Below are positions 17,226 through 25,408 of a stretch of DNA of 39,779 bases, in pieces (within the stretch, counting starts at the first letter, position 1; each line of letters begins with the position of its first letter). This DNA is from Bacteroidales bacterium (GTDB taxonomy: Bacteria > Bacteroidota > Bacteroidia > Bacteroidales > JAADGE01): NCBI GenBank assembly GCA_024762915.1, contig JANTGL010000001.1:1-39779 (forward strand), written 5' to 3'. The notes beneath the pieces are model-generated. The model had not been told where the DNA came from, did not search any database, and saw only the letters and a list, made by a program, of their open reading frames with translations. The translations under genes were made by a program, and so were the position numbers.

Positions 17226-18704
17226 ATGACTGACTACGGATGGCTCTCGGTTTTACCGCCTGTTTTGGCAATTTTTTTAGCATTAAAAACCAAACAAGTT
17301 TATATCGCATTAATATTCGGAATCGGATTGGGATGGCTGATTATTAATGACTGGAATGTTATTGACGGAACCGTGTCAACCATCGAAGCTTTTGTTAATG
17401 TTTTTAAATCCGAAGGAAATACACGAACTATAATGTTCAGTGCATTAGTAGGTTCTTTGCTTATTTTTATTCAAAAATCGGGAGGTGTTGAAGGATTTAT
17501 GAAACGAATTACAAAGATTCTGCAAAAGTATGAAGCTAAACAAAGCGGCAGAAGTCGTGTTGTGGTTCAAATTTTTGCTTTACTGACAGGAATCTCTCTT
17601 TTTGTTGAAACCAGCATCAGTTCTTTAACGGTAGGAACACTTTACCGTCCGATTTTTGATAAATTGAAAATACCTCGTGAAAAATTGGCCTATATCGCCG
17701 ATTCTATTTCTGCACCTTCAGCTGTTTTAATTCCGTTTAACGCTTGGGGAGCTTTTATTATGGGCTTGTTATTAACTCAAGGCATTGACGAACCTTTTAC
17801 AACGCTTATGAAGGCAATAGGATACAATTTTTATCCCATTTTGACCTTGCTGATGGTATTTGTAATTATTGTAAGTAAAAAAGATTTCGGACCTATGCGT
17901 AAGGCAGAAATCAGAACTAAAGAAACCGGAAAAGTGCATGCCGATAATGCTCGACCGATGGTTTCGGACAGTATCACTTCAAGCAAAACAAAGGAAAATA
18001 TTAAACCGAAAGCTTTTAATATGGTTATTCCATTATTTACAATGGTCGGAATGATGCCTGCCATGTTGGCTTTTACCGGTTGGGAAAAAGTAGAAACTTT
18101 TACTTCTTTAGGAAATCATTTAAGACAAGCAATCGGGCAGGGTTCCGGTTCTGCAGCTGTTTTATATTCTGTTATAACGGCTTTATTTATTGCAATGATT
18201 CTTTACCGAAGTCAAAAAATTATGAAATCGCGAGAACTGATTGAAACAGCTCTGAAAGGTGTCAGCGGATTAATGCCTTTAGCTTTGTTAATGATGCTGG
18301 CGTTTGCCATAAGTGCCGTATGCAATGAATTAGGAACAGGTATTTATATTGCTAACCTCTCAAAAGATTGGCTCTCACCCGGATTATTACCTGCCGTAGT
18401 TTTTATGATTAGTGCTTTTATTGCTTTTTCGACAGGAACATCATGGGGAACATTTGCCATAATGATGTCAATAGCAATTCCGATGGCAGAAGTTCAAGAT
18501 GCCAATATTTATTTGGTAGTTGCCGCAACACTCGGCGGCGGTGTATTCGGTGATCATTGTTCACCGATTTCGGATACCACGATAATATCTTCAATGGCCT
18601 CGGCATCGGATCATATTGATCATGTAAAAACGCAATTACCTTATGCCTTATTTATCGGTATAATTACGGTATTATTATATTTAGTCCTTGGCTTGTTATT
18701 TTAA
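17226..18704 (+). CDS. NhaC-family Na+/H+ antiporter-like membrane carrier
   Basis: Polytopic inner-membrane protein (492 aa, about 11-12 hydrophobic segments) of the Na_H_antiporter (NhaC) family. Typical segments are VETSISSLTVGTLYRPIFDK (about 133-152), ISAPSAVLIPFNAWGAF (about 163-179), FSTGTSWGTFAIMMSIAIP and the signature GGVFGDHCSPISDTTIISS followed by ASDHIDHVKTQLPYAL. The family includes sodium-proton antiporters and substrate exchangers such as malate/lactate and amino-acid carriers, so the cargo cannot be read from sequence. Its place at the end of a murein-degradation unit, 26 nt after dacB, makes uptake of L-Ala-L-Glu or amino acids, or ion balance, plausible. Confidence 0.85.
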   Translation: MTDYGWLSVLPPVLAIFLALKTKQVYIALIFGIGLGWLIINDWNVIDGTVSTIEAFVNVFKSEGNTRTIMFSALVGSLLIFIQKSGGVEGFMKRITKILQKYEAKQSGRSRVVVQIFALLTGISLFVETSISSLTVGTLYRPIFDKLKIPREKLAYIADSISAPSAVLIPFNAWGAFIMGLLLTQGIDEPFTTLMKAIGYNFYPILTLLMVFVIIVSKKDFGPMRKAEIRTKETGKVHADNARPMVSDSITSSKTKENIKPKAFNMVIPLFTMVGMMPAMLAFTGWEKVETFTSLGNHLRQAIGQGSGSAAVLYSVITALFIAMILYRSQKIMKSRELIETALKGVSGLMPLALLMMLAFAISAVCNELGTGIYIANLSKDWLSPGLLPAVVFMISAFIAFSTGTSWGTFAIMMSIAIPMAEVQDANIYLVVAATLGGGVFGDHCSPISDTTIISSMASASDHIDHVKTQLPYALFIGIITVLLYLVLGLLF

Positions 18705-18733
18705 AATATGAAATAATTTGGATATTTCGTATT
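18705..18733 (+). terminator. Stable hairpin directly after the NhaC-family gene
   Basis: AATATGAAATA (18705-18715) pairs with TATTTCGTATT (18723-18733), 11 bp with one G-T wobble and a 7-nt loop, beginning at the base after the stop codon. No T-run follows, so it may protect the 3' end or act as a weak terminator between convergent genes. Confidence 0.35.
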
Positions 18734-18848
18734 ATCATATTAAGCTTAGCTTATTTTATTTTTGAATTTCCTGAAACGTCCGAATTAAGAATTATACAAA
18801 TGCAGATAAGATGTATAAATATATTTCCGGGTTTTTTATGAAACTATT

Positions 18849-19808
18849 TTACATTCCTACACCCATTACCAATATATCATCAACTTGTTCTTCGTCTCCC
18901 TGCCAATCAATGAGAGTGTTCCTTAGGATATCACCTTGTTCTTTCATCGGTTTATTCTGAACGGATAGCAGGACTTCTTTCAAATGATTATATTTAAATT
19001 TTTTATTTCTCGGGCCTCCGAATTGGTCTGCATATCCGTCGGAAAAAATATATATTGAATCCCCTTTTTCAAGTTGCACCGTATGATTGGTATAAATATC
19101 AACAACCCCGTCAGTATTAACGCCTATCGGTAATTTGTCGGCTTTTATTTCAAATAATTCCCCTTTTTTTACATAATACAAGGGATTATACGCGCCTGCA
19201 TACATGACCTCTCGTTTTTTAAAATCAACGGTACAAACAGCTAAGTCCATACTGTCTTTTACGCCGCTTTCATCATGTGTTTGTCTTAATACATCATTGA
19301 CATATTCATCAAGAAATGATAATAATTCACCCGGATTATTAATCGTTTCATTTTGAATACCTTGAATCAATCCGTTAAATCCGATAACCGACATTAATGC
19401 CCCGGGTACCCCGTGTCCCGTACAATCTACTGCAGCAAATAATACTTTATCTTTAAATTCGGAAACAAAATAGAAATCACCGCTTACGACATCTTTAGGC
19501 ATATATAAAATAAAATGTTCGGGAAGAAGGTCGTTTACCAAATAATCCGGAGGAGAAATCGCTGTTTGAATTCTGTATGCATAGCGTATGCTGTCGAGTA
19601 AATCTTTCTTTTTTTCTTCAAGTTCTCTGTTTGTGAAATTTAACTCGTGTGTATGAAATTGTTTGAATAAATTTAATGCTTCTTTAAAATTTGAGTTTTC
19701 TTCATAAAATTCTGCTAAATGTTTTAAATTCAGAAGAATAATCTTTTCATTGTTTTCTTCTTGAGCTGATAATAATGCTTTTTTTAATTCTTGTTCTTTC
19801 TGTTCCAT
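18849..19808 (-). CDS. SpoIIE-type (PP2C-like) serine phosphatase, soluble
   Basis: Predicted cytoplasmic phosphatase (319 aa) of the kind that dephosphorylates anti-anti-sigma (STAS) proteins. Residues 1-85 are helical with one TPR-like repeat (LNLKHLAEFYEENSNFKEALNLF) and a short coiled coil. The SpoIIE domain spans about 86-319 with PKDVVSGDFYF, AAVDCTGHGVPGALMS, SMDLAVCTVDF and IFSDGYADQFGG, which contain the metal-binding Asp residues. It closely resembles the C-terminal domain of the large sensor at 26832, suggesting duplication. There is no signal peptide or membrane segment. No STAS or anti-sigma partner gene is nearby, so its target is unknown. Confidence 0.88.
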   Translation of the reverse strand: MEQKEQELKKALLSAQEENNEKIILLNLKHLAEFYEENSNFKEALNLFKQFHTHELNFTNRELEEKKKDLLDSIRYAYRIQTAISPPDYLVNDLLPEHFILYMPKDVVSGDFYFVSEFKDKVLFAAVDCTGHGVPGALMSVIGFNGLIQGIQNETINNPGELLSFLDEYVNDVLRQTHDESGVKDSMDLAVCTVDFKKREVMYAGAYNPLYYVKKGELFEIKADKLPIGVNTDGVVDIYTNHTVQLEKGDSIYIFSDGYADQFGGPRNKKFKYNHLKEVLLSVQNKPMKEQGDILRNTLIDWQGDEEQVDDILVMGVGM

Positions 19809-19902
19809 GGGAAGAATAATTTAAAGTCGTAAGTTACAAAAAAAGCAGAGAATCTTTTATAAAAAATGTAAATATTTAAGCTTGGTTTTTTGAATTAGGT
19901 TA

Positions 19903-19938
19903 AAAAAAACCTGCAACTATAAAATTACAGGTTTTTTT
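19903..19938 (-). terminator. Intrinsic terminator after kbl
   Basis: AAAAAAACCTG (19903-19913) pairs with CAGGTTTTTTT (19928-19938) around a 14-nt loop. Read leftward from kbl, whose stop is 20 nt away, the stem ends in a T-run. The near-symmetric A/T tracts make it bidirectional in principle. Confidence 0.8.
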
Positions 19939-19957
19939 AAACTTTCGGTTAAGTTTT

Positions 19958-21184
19958 TTATTCTCCGTACATTTCAATTATTTCTTCTTTACTTTTTCCG
20001 AGAATGTTAAATTCTTTTCCGATTTTAATAAAAGCATTAATCGCTTTATCCAAATGTTCTTTTTCGTGAGCGGCAGAAAGTTGAATTCTTATTCTGGCTT
20101 GACCTTTTGCTACAACCGGATAATAAAATCCGATAACATAAATTCCTTCATTGAGAAGTTTTGATGCAAAATCTTGAGATAATTTAGCATTGAAAAGCAT
20201 TAAAGCAACAATGGCAGAATCCGAAGGTTTAATAACAAAACCGGCTTTTTCCATTTTTTCTCTGAAATATTTTGAATTGCCGATAACCTTATCCCTGAGT
20301 TCTGTTGATTCGCTAAGAACATTAAAAACTTCCAGTGCTGCACCTACAATGACCGGAGACAATGAATTAGAAAATAAATAAGGACGCGAACGTTGACGAA
20401 GCATATCAATAATTTCTTTTTTGCCGGTAGTGAAACCGCCCATGGCTCCTCCGAGTGCTTTTCCGAGTGTGCTTGTGATAATGTCAACACGATTCATTAC
20501 ATTATTATATTCATGCGTGCCTCTTCCTGTTTTTCCTATAAATCCGGATGCATGGCTGTCATCTACCATCACCATTGCATCATATTTTTCGGCTAAATCA
20601 CAAATTTGATCTAATTTGGCTATATCGCCGTCCATTGAAAAAACACCGTCGGTTACAATAATCCTGAAACGTTGCGCTTGAGCTACTTTAAGTTGAGTTT
20701 CAAGATCTTCCATATTGCTGTGATTGTATCGATATCTGGCTGCTTTGCAGAGTCTTACGCCGTCAATAATGGAAGCATGATTCAACTCGTCCGAAATTAT
20801 GGCATCGTCTTGGGTAAAAAGCGGCTCAAATACACCACCGTTTGCATCAAAAGCAGCAGCGTATAAAATGGTATCTTCCGTACCGAAAAATTCAGCAATT
20901 TTATGTTCTAATTCTTTATGAATATCCTGAGTTCCGCAGATAAAACGAACCGAAGACATGCCGTAACCGTGTGTATCCAAAGCTTTTTTTGCCGCATTAA
21001 TTACTTTTGGGTGTGAAGAAAGTCCGAGATAATTGTTGGCACAAAAATTAATAACAGTTTCTCCGGTTGTAAGAGAAATTTCAGCACCTTGAGGTGTTGT
21101 GATAATGCGTTCGTCTTTGTATAAACCGGCATCTTTAATCGATTGCAATTCAGCAGTTAAATAATCTTTTATTTTACTGTACAT
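19958..21184 (-). CDS. kbl: 2-amino-3-ketobutyrate CoA ligase (glycine C-acetyltransferase)
   Basis: PLP enzyme of the alpha-oxoamine synthase family joining glycine and acetyl-CoA to 2-amino-3-ketobutyrate, or the reverse in threonine breakdown. The 408-aa protein has CANNYLGLSSHP (48-59), HGYGMSSVRFICGTQDIH (72-89), VDDSHASGFIGKTGRG (207-222) and the PLP lysine K242 in STLGKALGGAMGG. The HGYGMSSVRFICGTQ segment favours Kbl over BioF or serine palmitoyltransferase. No threonine dehydrogenase (tdh) gene lies beside it here. It has its own promoter and terminator, so it is probably monocistronic. Confidence 0.92.
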   Translation of the reverse strand: MYSKIKDYLTAELQSIKDAGLYKDERIITTPQGAEISLTTGETVINFCANNYLGLSSHPKVINAAKKALDTHGYGMSSVRFICGTQDIHKELEHKIAEFFGTEDTILYAAAFDANGGVFEPLFTQDDAIISDELNHASIIDGVRLCKAARYRYNHSNMEDLETQLKVAQAQRFRIIVTDGVFSMDGDIAKLDQICDLAEKYDAMVMVDDSHASGFIGKTGRGTHEYNNVMNRVDIITSTLGKALGGAMGGFTTGKKEIIDMLRQRSRPYLFSNSLSPVIVGAALEVFNVLSESTELRDKVIGNSKYFREKMEKAGFVIKPSDSAIVALMLFNAKLSQDFASKLLNEGIYVIGFYYPVVAKGQARIRIQLSAAHEKEHLDKAINAFIKIGKEFNILGKSKEEIIEMYGE

Positions 21185-21212
21185 GATATTTAGTTTTTTA
21201 AAGGTTGATTTT

Positions 21213-21220
21213 CAAAATTA
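21213..21220 (-). promoter_or_regulatory. kbl promoter, -7 element
   Basis: Minus-strand TAATTTTG matches TAnnTTTG exactly, about 29 nt upstream of the kbl ATG. No clear -33 TTG is seen at the usual distance. Confidence 0.5.
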
Positions 21221-21273
21221 AGCAAAACTACATAAATTATTTTCATTAGAATTAAAAATCCTCTTTACAGGAG

Positions 21274-21303
21274 TTGTTTAATAACATTTATACTTTATAT
21301 TTG
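21274..21303 (+). promoter_or_regulatory. Bacteroidota-type promoter of the hemerythrin gene
   Basis: TTG (21274-21276) lies 19 nt before TATATTTG (21296-21303), matching both parts of the phylum consensus (-33 TTG, -7 TAnnTTTG). Transcription would start near 21310, giving a leader of about 40 nt. Confidence 0.65.
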
Positions 21304-21348
21304 CAAAAAAATGTTACAAAACATTGATGTAAAACAAAAAATATCATT

Positions 21349-21780
21349 ATGTTAATAGATTGGGAAAAGAAATTTGAAACAGGTATAAATCGTATTGATG
21401 AACAACATAAACAGCTTGTTGCTATTATCAATAAACTGCATGAAAACATTATAATCCAAAAAGACGGTTCATCAGTAAATGGTTTATTAATGGATTTGAA
21501 AATATATACGATAGATCATTTTACAACCGAGGAAAAAATGTTGAAAAAATATAAATATCCCGGTGAAGATGACCACATTAAAATTCATCAAAAATTTATT
21601 AATAAAATATCCGAAAATTTATATGATGTAAATTCTGCACCTTTAGCTCAAGGGTATCAATTAATTGAATTTTTAAAAGCTTGGTTGATGAATCATATTT
21701 TGATTCATGACATGGAATATGTTACACATTTTAAGAAACATCATACATTTTTAGCTGATATTCAAACAGATATTTTGTAA
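21349..21780 (+). CDS. Bacteriohemerythrin
   Basis: Small soluble O2-binding protein (143 aa) with a di-iron four-helix bundle. All seven iron ligands are visible: H20 (DEQHKQL), H57 and E61 (DHFTTEEKML), H76 and H80 (DDHIKIHQKF), H116 and D121 (LMNHILIHDMEY). Spacing matches characterised bacterial hemerythrins almost residue for residue. No sensor domain is fused, so it is a stand-alone carrier, perhaps for O2 buffering or delivery in a micro-oxic organism. It is monocistronic with its own good promoter and is divergent from kbl. Confidence 0.95.
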   Translation: MLIDWEKKFETGINRIDEQHKQLVAIINKLHENIIIQKDGSSVNGLLMDLKIYTIDHFTTEEKMLKKYKYPGEDDHIKIHQKFINKISENLYDVNSAPLAQGYQLIEFLKAWLMNHILIHDMEYVTHFKKHHTFLADIQTDIL

Positions 21781-21870
21781 TTCTTCGTATTTAATAAAAA
21801 TTATTAAAAAATAACAATGATAATTAAAAGATAATGTAATTTTACACTCTGAATTTTCGTTTAGGATAAA

Positions 21871-22491
21871 ATGCGCAGTTTTTTTTTAATATTATTTGTT
21901 TTCTCAGGTAGCTTTCTTTTTTCTCAAAAGAAATTAAATGCGATTGATTTTCTTGAGAAAATGAAAAAAGAAGGCGGCGGAATTTTAGAAGTAAAAATTT
22001 CCCCTGAGGGAGATACGACTTTTAATGTATATATTAGTCCGGTTGTTATTTTTCCTCCTCGTACTTTCCGAAACAAAAGAGAACGAAAAAGATATTATCG
22101 GATGGTAAGAAACGTTAAAAAAGTATATCCTTATTCCTTAATTATTAATCGTATTTTTATTGAATCGGAGTTTGTGTTAAGGCATATGGATAATAACAGA
22201 GAACGAAAAAGATATATTAATGAGAAAGAAAAAGAATTAAAAAAAGAATTTGAAGGAGATATCAGAAATATGACTTATTCTCAGGGACGAATTTTAATCA
22301 AATTAGTTGATCGACAAACCAGCCATACGACTTATGAATTGGTGAAACATTTTAAAGGCAGTGTTTCAGCTTTCTTTTGGCAAGGAATAGCACGCATTTT
22401 TCAAACGAATTTAAAATATGAATACGATCCTGACGGAACTGATAAATGGATAGAAGAAATAGTGGCAAGAATAGAAAACGGACAACTTTGA
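21871..22491 (+). CDS. DUF4294-family exported protein
   Basis: Conserved Bacteroidota protein of unknown function (206 aa). A signal peptide (about 1-18, ending FLFSQ) is followed by the family core: IFPPRTFRNKRERKRYYRMVRNVKKVYPYS (about residues 65-95, strongly basic) and RNMTYSQGRILIKLVDRQTSHTTYELVKHFKGSVSAFFWQGIARIF (about 130-176). The RERKRY segment occurs twice (about 71-76 and 110-115). The protein probably acts in the periplasm or at the outer membrane. The final codons and stop form part of a terminator hairpin. The upstream gene is 90 nt away, so this is probably a separate unit. Confidence 0.8.
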   Translation: MRSFFLILFVFSGSFLFSQKKLNAIDFLEKMKKEGGGILEVKISPEGDTTFNVYISPVVIFPPRTFRNKRERKRYYRMVRNVKKVYPYSLIINRIFIESEFVLRHMDNNRERKRYINEKEKELKKEFEGDIRNMTYSQGRILIKLVDRQTSHTTYELVKHFKGSVSAFFWQGIARIFQTNLKYEYDPDGTDKWIEEIVARIENGQL

Positions 22492-22505
22492 TGCTGTCCG
22501 TTTTT
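22475..22505. terminator. Bidirectional terminator overlapping the DUF4294 gene stop
   Basis: AAAACGGACA (22475-22484) pairs with TGTCCGTTTT (22495-22504) around a 10-nt loop that contains the TGA stop. A-tracts and T-tracts on both sides let it serve both this gene and the convergent gene ending at 22528. Confidence 0.75.
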
Positions 22506-22527
22506 GTTTGATAATATTCAGACCTTA

Positions 22528-23127
22528 TTAAAATCCTTTATTTTTAAGTAAGAATTTTGCCAATTCTTTACCTGCTTTTGCATAAGCTTCTTTAATACGC
22601 TCACCGGTATCCCAACCGGCTCCTGAATTTCCGGGTGATTTTTTAATGTCAATTTTTGCTAAAACAGTATTCGGATCGGAAGTTTTAACAAATAAAGCTT
22701 CGCAATTAATGGTTGCCGGGGCTGATGAAATGCCGATGTAATAACCGGGTTCGGTAAAATAGGTATGCAAAATCATGGTATATTCCGCATCTGAGCTGTT
22801 TTGTTCAGCAACGGCATCTTTTTTCTCAATGTATTTATTAAAAAGCATTTCAAATTTAGGTTCAAACCGTTTTTCTCTGTCTTCCGTCCACATCGTTGCC
22901 CATTTATCTCCGCGACCGGCTTCTTTATTATTGTATTCTTCGGTTTTTTTGGCAAGATAATCTGCTTCGAAATATTTTCCTACGGTCATATCATCGTAGG
23001 TGTATTCCAGATTCAAATTTTTTACCCCTTTTAAAAAATTCAGATTTCCTTCAAGCAATTTGATTCTTTGTGCTTGTACATTTCCGGTTAAGAAAATTAC
23101 CAATACTGCTAATAATACTTTTTTCAT
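22528..23127 (-). CDS. Exported protein of unknown function
   Basis: Not recognised with confidence. The 199-aa product has a signal peptide (about 1-19, ending NVQAQ) and no further membrane segments. The mature part contains YTYDDMTVGKYFEADYLAKK, a charged region with GDKWATMWTEDREKRFEPKF, and a C-terminal beta-rich part with YTMILHTYFTEPGYYIGIS, CEALFVKTSDPNTVLAKIDI and GWDTGERIKEAYAKAGKELAKFL. The last segment resembles small periplasmic proteins with a DUF4136-like or lipocalin-like layout, but no family can be assigned. It starts 25 nt after the TlpA-like gene on the same strand and is probably co-transcribed with it. Confidence 0.7.
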   Translation of the reverse strand: MKKVLLAVLVIFLTGNVQAQRIKLLEGNLNFLKGVKNLNLEYTYDDMTVGKYFEADYLAKKTEEYNNKEAGRGDKWATMWTEDREKRFEPKFEMLFNKYIEKKDAVAEQNSSDAEYTMILHTYFTEPGYYIGISSAPATINCEALFVKTSDPNTVLAKIDIKKSPGNSGAGWDTGERIKEAYAKAGKELAKFLLKNKGF

Positions 23128-23152
23128 GGCTTTGTTTTTAGTGAATAATTAT

Positions 23153-23764
23153 TTATTTGTTTATTAATTCGTTAATAAGTTTTTGAGTTTTCTGCCCGCT
23201 CCAATTCGTAGCGCCTGTTTCTCGAACCATAATTTCTCCTTTTTTTGAAATAATAAAGGTAACAGGAATTGCATTTGATTGAAAAACAGTCGGAGATTTT
23301 GTTTGAGAAGTAAAAATAGGAAAAGAATAATTTCTTTTATTGATAAAACCTTTTGCTTTTTGCATCGGTTCATTTGTTACCAATAAAAATTGAATATCCG
23401 GATTATCTTTATACTTATTATATAATTTTTGAATTTCAGGCATTTCACCCACACAAGGCGGACACCAAGTACCCCAAAAGTTTAAGAAAATAACTTTCCC
23501 TTTATAATCTGCAAAATTAACCGATGCATTTTCGGGATTTTCAAGTTGCCAATTATAACTTGTTTCAGACAGTTTTACAATGTCTTTTGCAGATTTAACG
23601 GAAGGTGTTACAATATATGCTCTGATTCGATTGACAAAGCCGCCGACTCCCATTCTTCCCGAAGGTGTTAACATCACAAGAATGAAGATAATAAATATGA
23701 CGTCCGTAATTTTTGACCACAACGATTTTTTCTTATATTTTTCAATATAATTTTTAATGTTCAT
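23153..23764 (-). CDS. TlpA/ResA-like membrane-anchored thiol-disulfide oxidoreductase
   Basis: Thioredoxin-fold protein (203 aa) facing the periplasm. Residues 18-34 form one membrane segment (VIFIIFILVMLTPSG) preceded by a basic N-terminus. The thioredoxin domain (about 75-200) has the redox pair C101-PP-C104 in FLNFWGTWCPPCVGEMPEIQ and the cis-Pro loop AIPVTFII. WGTWCPPC and the VTNEPMQKAKGF region fit TlpA/ResA reductases that act on cytochrome c maturation or other periplasmic thiols; the partner cannot be identified here. Its product gene is first in a two-gene leftward unit with the secreted unknown protein. Confidence 0.9.
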   Translation of the reverse strand: MNIKNYIEKYKKKSLWSKITDVIFIIFILVMLTPSGRMGVGGFVNRIRAYIVTPSVKSAKDIVKLSETSYNWQLENPENASVNFADYKGKVIFLNFWGTWCPPCVGEMPEIQKLYNKYKDNPDIQFLLVTNEPMQKAKGFINKRNYSFPIFTSQTKSPTVFQSNAIPVTFIISKKGEIMVRETGATNWSGQKTQKLINELINK

Positions 23765-23780
23765 TTTTTAAAAATTTTGC

Positions 23781-23788
23781 CAAAGATA
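23781..23788 (-). promoter_or_regulatory. Promoter -7 element of the TlpA-like gene
   Basis: Minus-strand TATCTTTG matches TAnnTTTG exactly, 17 nt upstream of the ATG. The -33 part is not obvious. Confidence 0.5.
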
Positions 23789-23889
23789 AAGTTTGTTTTT
23801 CAGTTTTCGTATTTGTTTTTATAAAAATATTAACTTTCTTTATATGAAATTATTATTCAGAAATATTAATTAAATATCAGGACATCGAA

Positions 23890-24291
23890 ATTTATCAAAA
23901 TCATATTGTTTTATTTGACGGTATTTGCAATTTCTGTTCGGGGATTGTAAAATACATTATAAAACATGACAAAAAAAGTATATTTAAATTTGCATCATTG
24001 CAATCAAAAATCGGAGAGAACTATTTGAATCATTTTGATTTAACTGATTCCTCCCCGGATACTTTTGTATATATCCGCAATAATGCGGCTTATATAAGAT
24101 CTTCTGCGGCTTTATATGTATTGAAAGATTTGGGCGGCTTCTTTAAATTATTTTTTGTTTGCATTATTTTTCCGAAATTCTTTCGTGATGTTCTTTATAA
24201 TTTAATTGCAAAATACAGGTATCGGCTGTGGGGCAAAAAAGATGTTTGTATGATACCTGATGAATCTGTGTCTGCCGGGTTTGGGGAATAA
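23890..24291 (+). CDS. DCC (DUF393) family thiol-disulfide oxidoreductase-like protein, non-canonical start
   Basis: Short protein of the DUF393 family. The N-terminal signature VLFDGICNFCSGIVKYIIKHD with the CxxC pair is encoded from about 23908, followed by FKFASLQS, AAYIRSSAALYVLKDLGG and the C-terminal YRLWGKKDVCMIPDE. The frame is open from 23848, but no ATG, GTG or TTG lies upstream of the CxxC motif; the first standard start is TTG 23998, which would remove it. I set the start at ATT 23890, seven bases after AGGA; ATC 23884 and ATA 23863 are alternatives. An ATG at 23844 is in another frame and stops at 23871-23873. A sequencing error or decayed start remains possible. Confidence 0.7.
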   Translation: MYQNHIVLFDGICNFCSGIVKYIIKHDKKSIFKFASLQSKIGENYLNHFDLTDSSPDTFVYIRNNAAYIRSSAALYVLKDLGGFFKLFFVCIIFPKFFRDVLYNLIAKYRYRLWGKKDVCMIPDESVSAGFGE

Positions 24292-24322
24292 AAAAGTCTG
24301 CAATATTTTTTGCAGACTTTTT
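24291..24322 (+). terminator. Intrinsic terminator after the DCC gene
   Basis: A perfect 13-bp stem (24291-24303 with 24310-24322; core GTCTGC/GCAGAC) encloses a 6-nt loop and ends in a T-run. The stem begins at the last base of the stop codon. Confidence 0.85.
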
Positions 24323-24457
24323 ACGTTTGATTATGAGAAATTAATTGTTATAAATATGACTTGAATATCGAGAAAAGGTTTAATGTTTAAAGGCATATAT
24401 TTAAAAACAAAATATTTTTTTTGTAGCTTTACAGATAATTTCAAAAAAATTAATCTT

Positions 24458-25348
24458 ATGAAAAAATTTTCAAAACTCAGTATTTTGCTGTTTCTAATTT
24501 TGTTTGTTGCATCGGCATGTAAAAAAGAATCTTTTAAAAGTATAAAAGATGTTAAGTTAAGAGTTGATTTTACAACGCCTGCAAATGCTTCAAAAATTGA
24601 TATGACTAAACAAACACCGCAGAACTATTATGTTGCTTTAAAAAGTGTTACGCTAGTAGGGGATGAAGGGACTTCAGATATAGAAGTTTTTAATGAAAGT
24701 GATTTAGCTTCATCTTTTGTTTTTGACTTTACGGATACCGAAACTGTTCATTCTTTATTACAAGGTGCAACCGTTCCGGACGGTAATTATTCTTCGGTTA
24801 AAGTTGAAATTTATTATTTGCAAATGAAACTTGATATTTCGGCAAGCACCGGAATTCAAAAAAGAAATATTCGTATTTATTTATCTGACGATGCCGAAAC
24901 GGAAGGCGGATTACACCAAGCCGGAGATATGACACAAGTATCTGATGCCGGAACAGAAGAAGGATGGATGCTGGGAAATGGACAAGATCCGGATATGACA
25001 CCGGTTTCACCTCGCTCAGCTGCATATACATTTGATGAGGGTGACGACGGTTTAGGAGACGGTAATACTTGGTTTGATTTTGCCGGGAAACCCGGAAATA
25101 ATTTCGGTCCCTTCGGTGATACCGATTTTATGAATAATGCACCGCATCCGATTTATTCTGCCGTTGTTAATTTTGATTTAACAGATAAGGGAGGAGAAAA
25201 TATTATTCTTGATTTTAATGTGAATAATTGTTGGCAATTTGAAGACAGAGATTCTAACGGTGCATTTGGTGCAGGAGATCTTTCGGAAGATCCTTACCCG
25301 ACTAAGTGGAATATGGCACTGCCGATTATGAGTGTCACGTTGGAATAA
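24458..25348 (+). CDS. Lipoprotein of unknown function
   Basis: Predicted envelope lipoprotein (296 aa). Translation from ATG 24458 gives a clean signal with lipobox ASAC (C22); the frame extends upstream to 24383 but that would bury the signal. The mature protein has KNYYVALKSVTLVG-like beta strands (here PQNYYVALKSVTLVGDEG), FTDTETVHSLLQGATVPDGNYSSVKVEI resembling DUF4382-type domains, a glycine- and aspartate-rich middle, and DRDSNGAFGAGDLSED near residue 272, which looks like a calcium-binding DxDxNG loop. The function is not recognised. It stands alone between a terminator upstream and a hairpin downstream. Confidence 0.72.
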   Translation: MKKFSKLSILLFLILFVASACKKESFKSIKDVKLRVDFTTPANASKIDMTKQTPQNYYVALKSVTLVGDEGTSDIEVFNESDLASSFVFDFTDTETVHSLLQGATVPDGNYSSVKVEIYYLQMKLDISASTGIQKRNIRIYLSDDAETEGGLHQAGDMTQVSDAGTEEGWMLGNGQDPDMTPVSPRSAAYTFDEGDDGLGDGNTWFDFAGKPGNNFGPFGDTDFMNNAPHPIYSAVVNFDLTDKGGENIILDFNVNNCWQFEDRDSNGAFGAGDLSEDPYPTKWNMALPIMSVTLE

Positions 25349-25370
25349 ATTAAAAGAATAAAATTCGACT

Positions 25371-25408
25371 AACGGAAAGGAGAGGTTTTATTACTTCTCT
25401 TTTCTGTT
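25371..25408 (+). terminator. Probable terminator of the lipoprotein gene
   Basis: AACGGAAAGGAGAGG (25371-25385) pairs with CTTCTCTTTTCTGTT (25394-25408), 15 bp including three G-U pairs, with an 8-nt loop. G-U pairs form only in the rightward RNA. It overlaps the end of convergent folA, and the T-tract is weak. Confidence 0.5.

Noticed and set aside
20190..20866. Several short rightward frames across kbl
   Set aside because: They are antisense shadows of the well-supported kbl gene, with no family features of their own.
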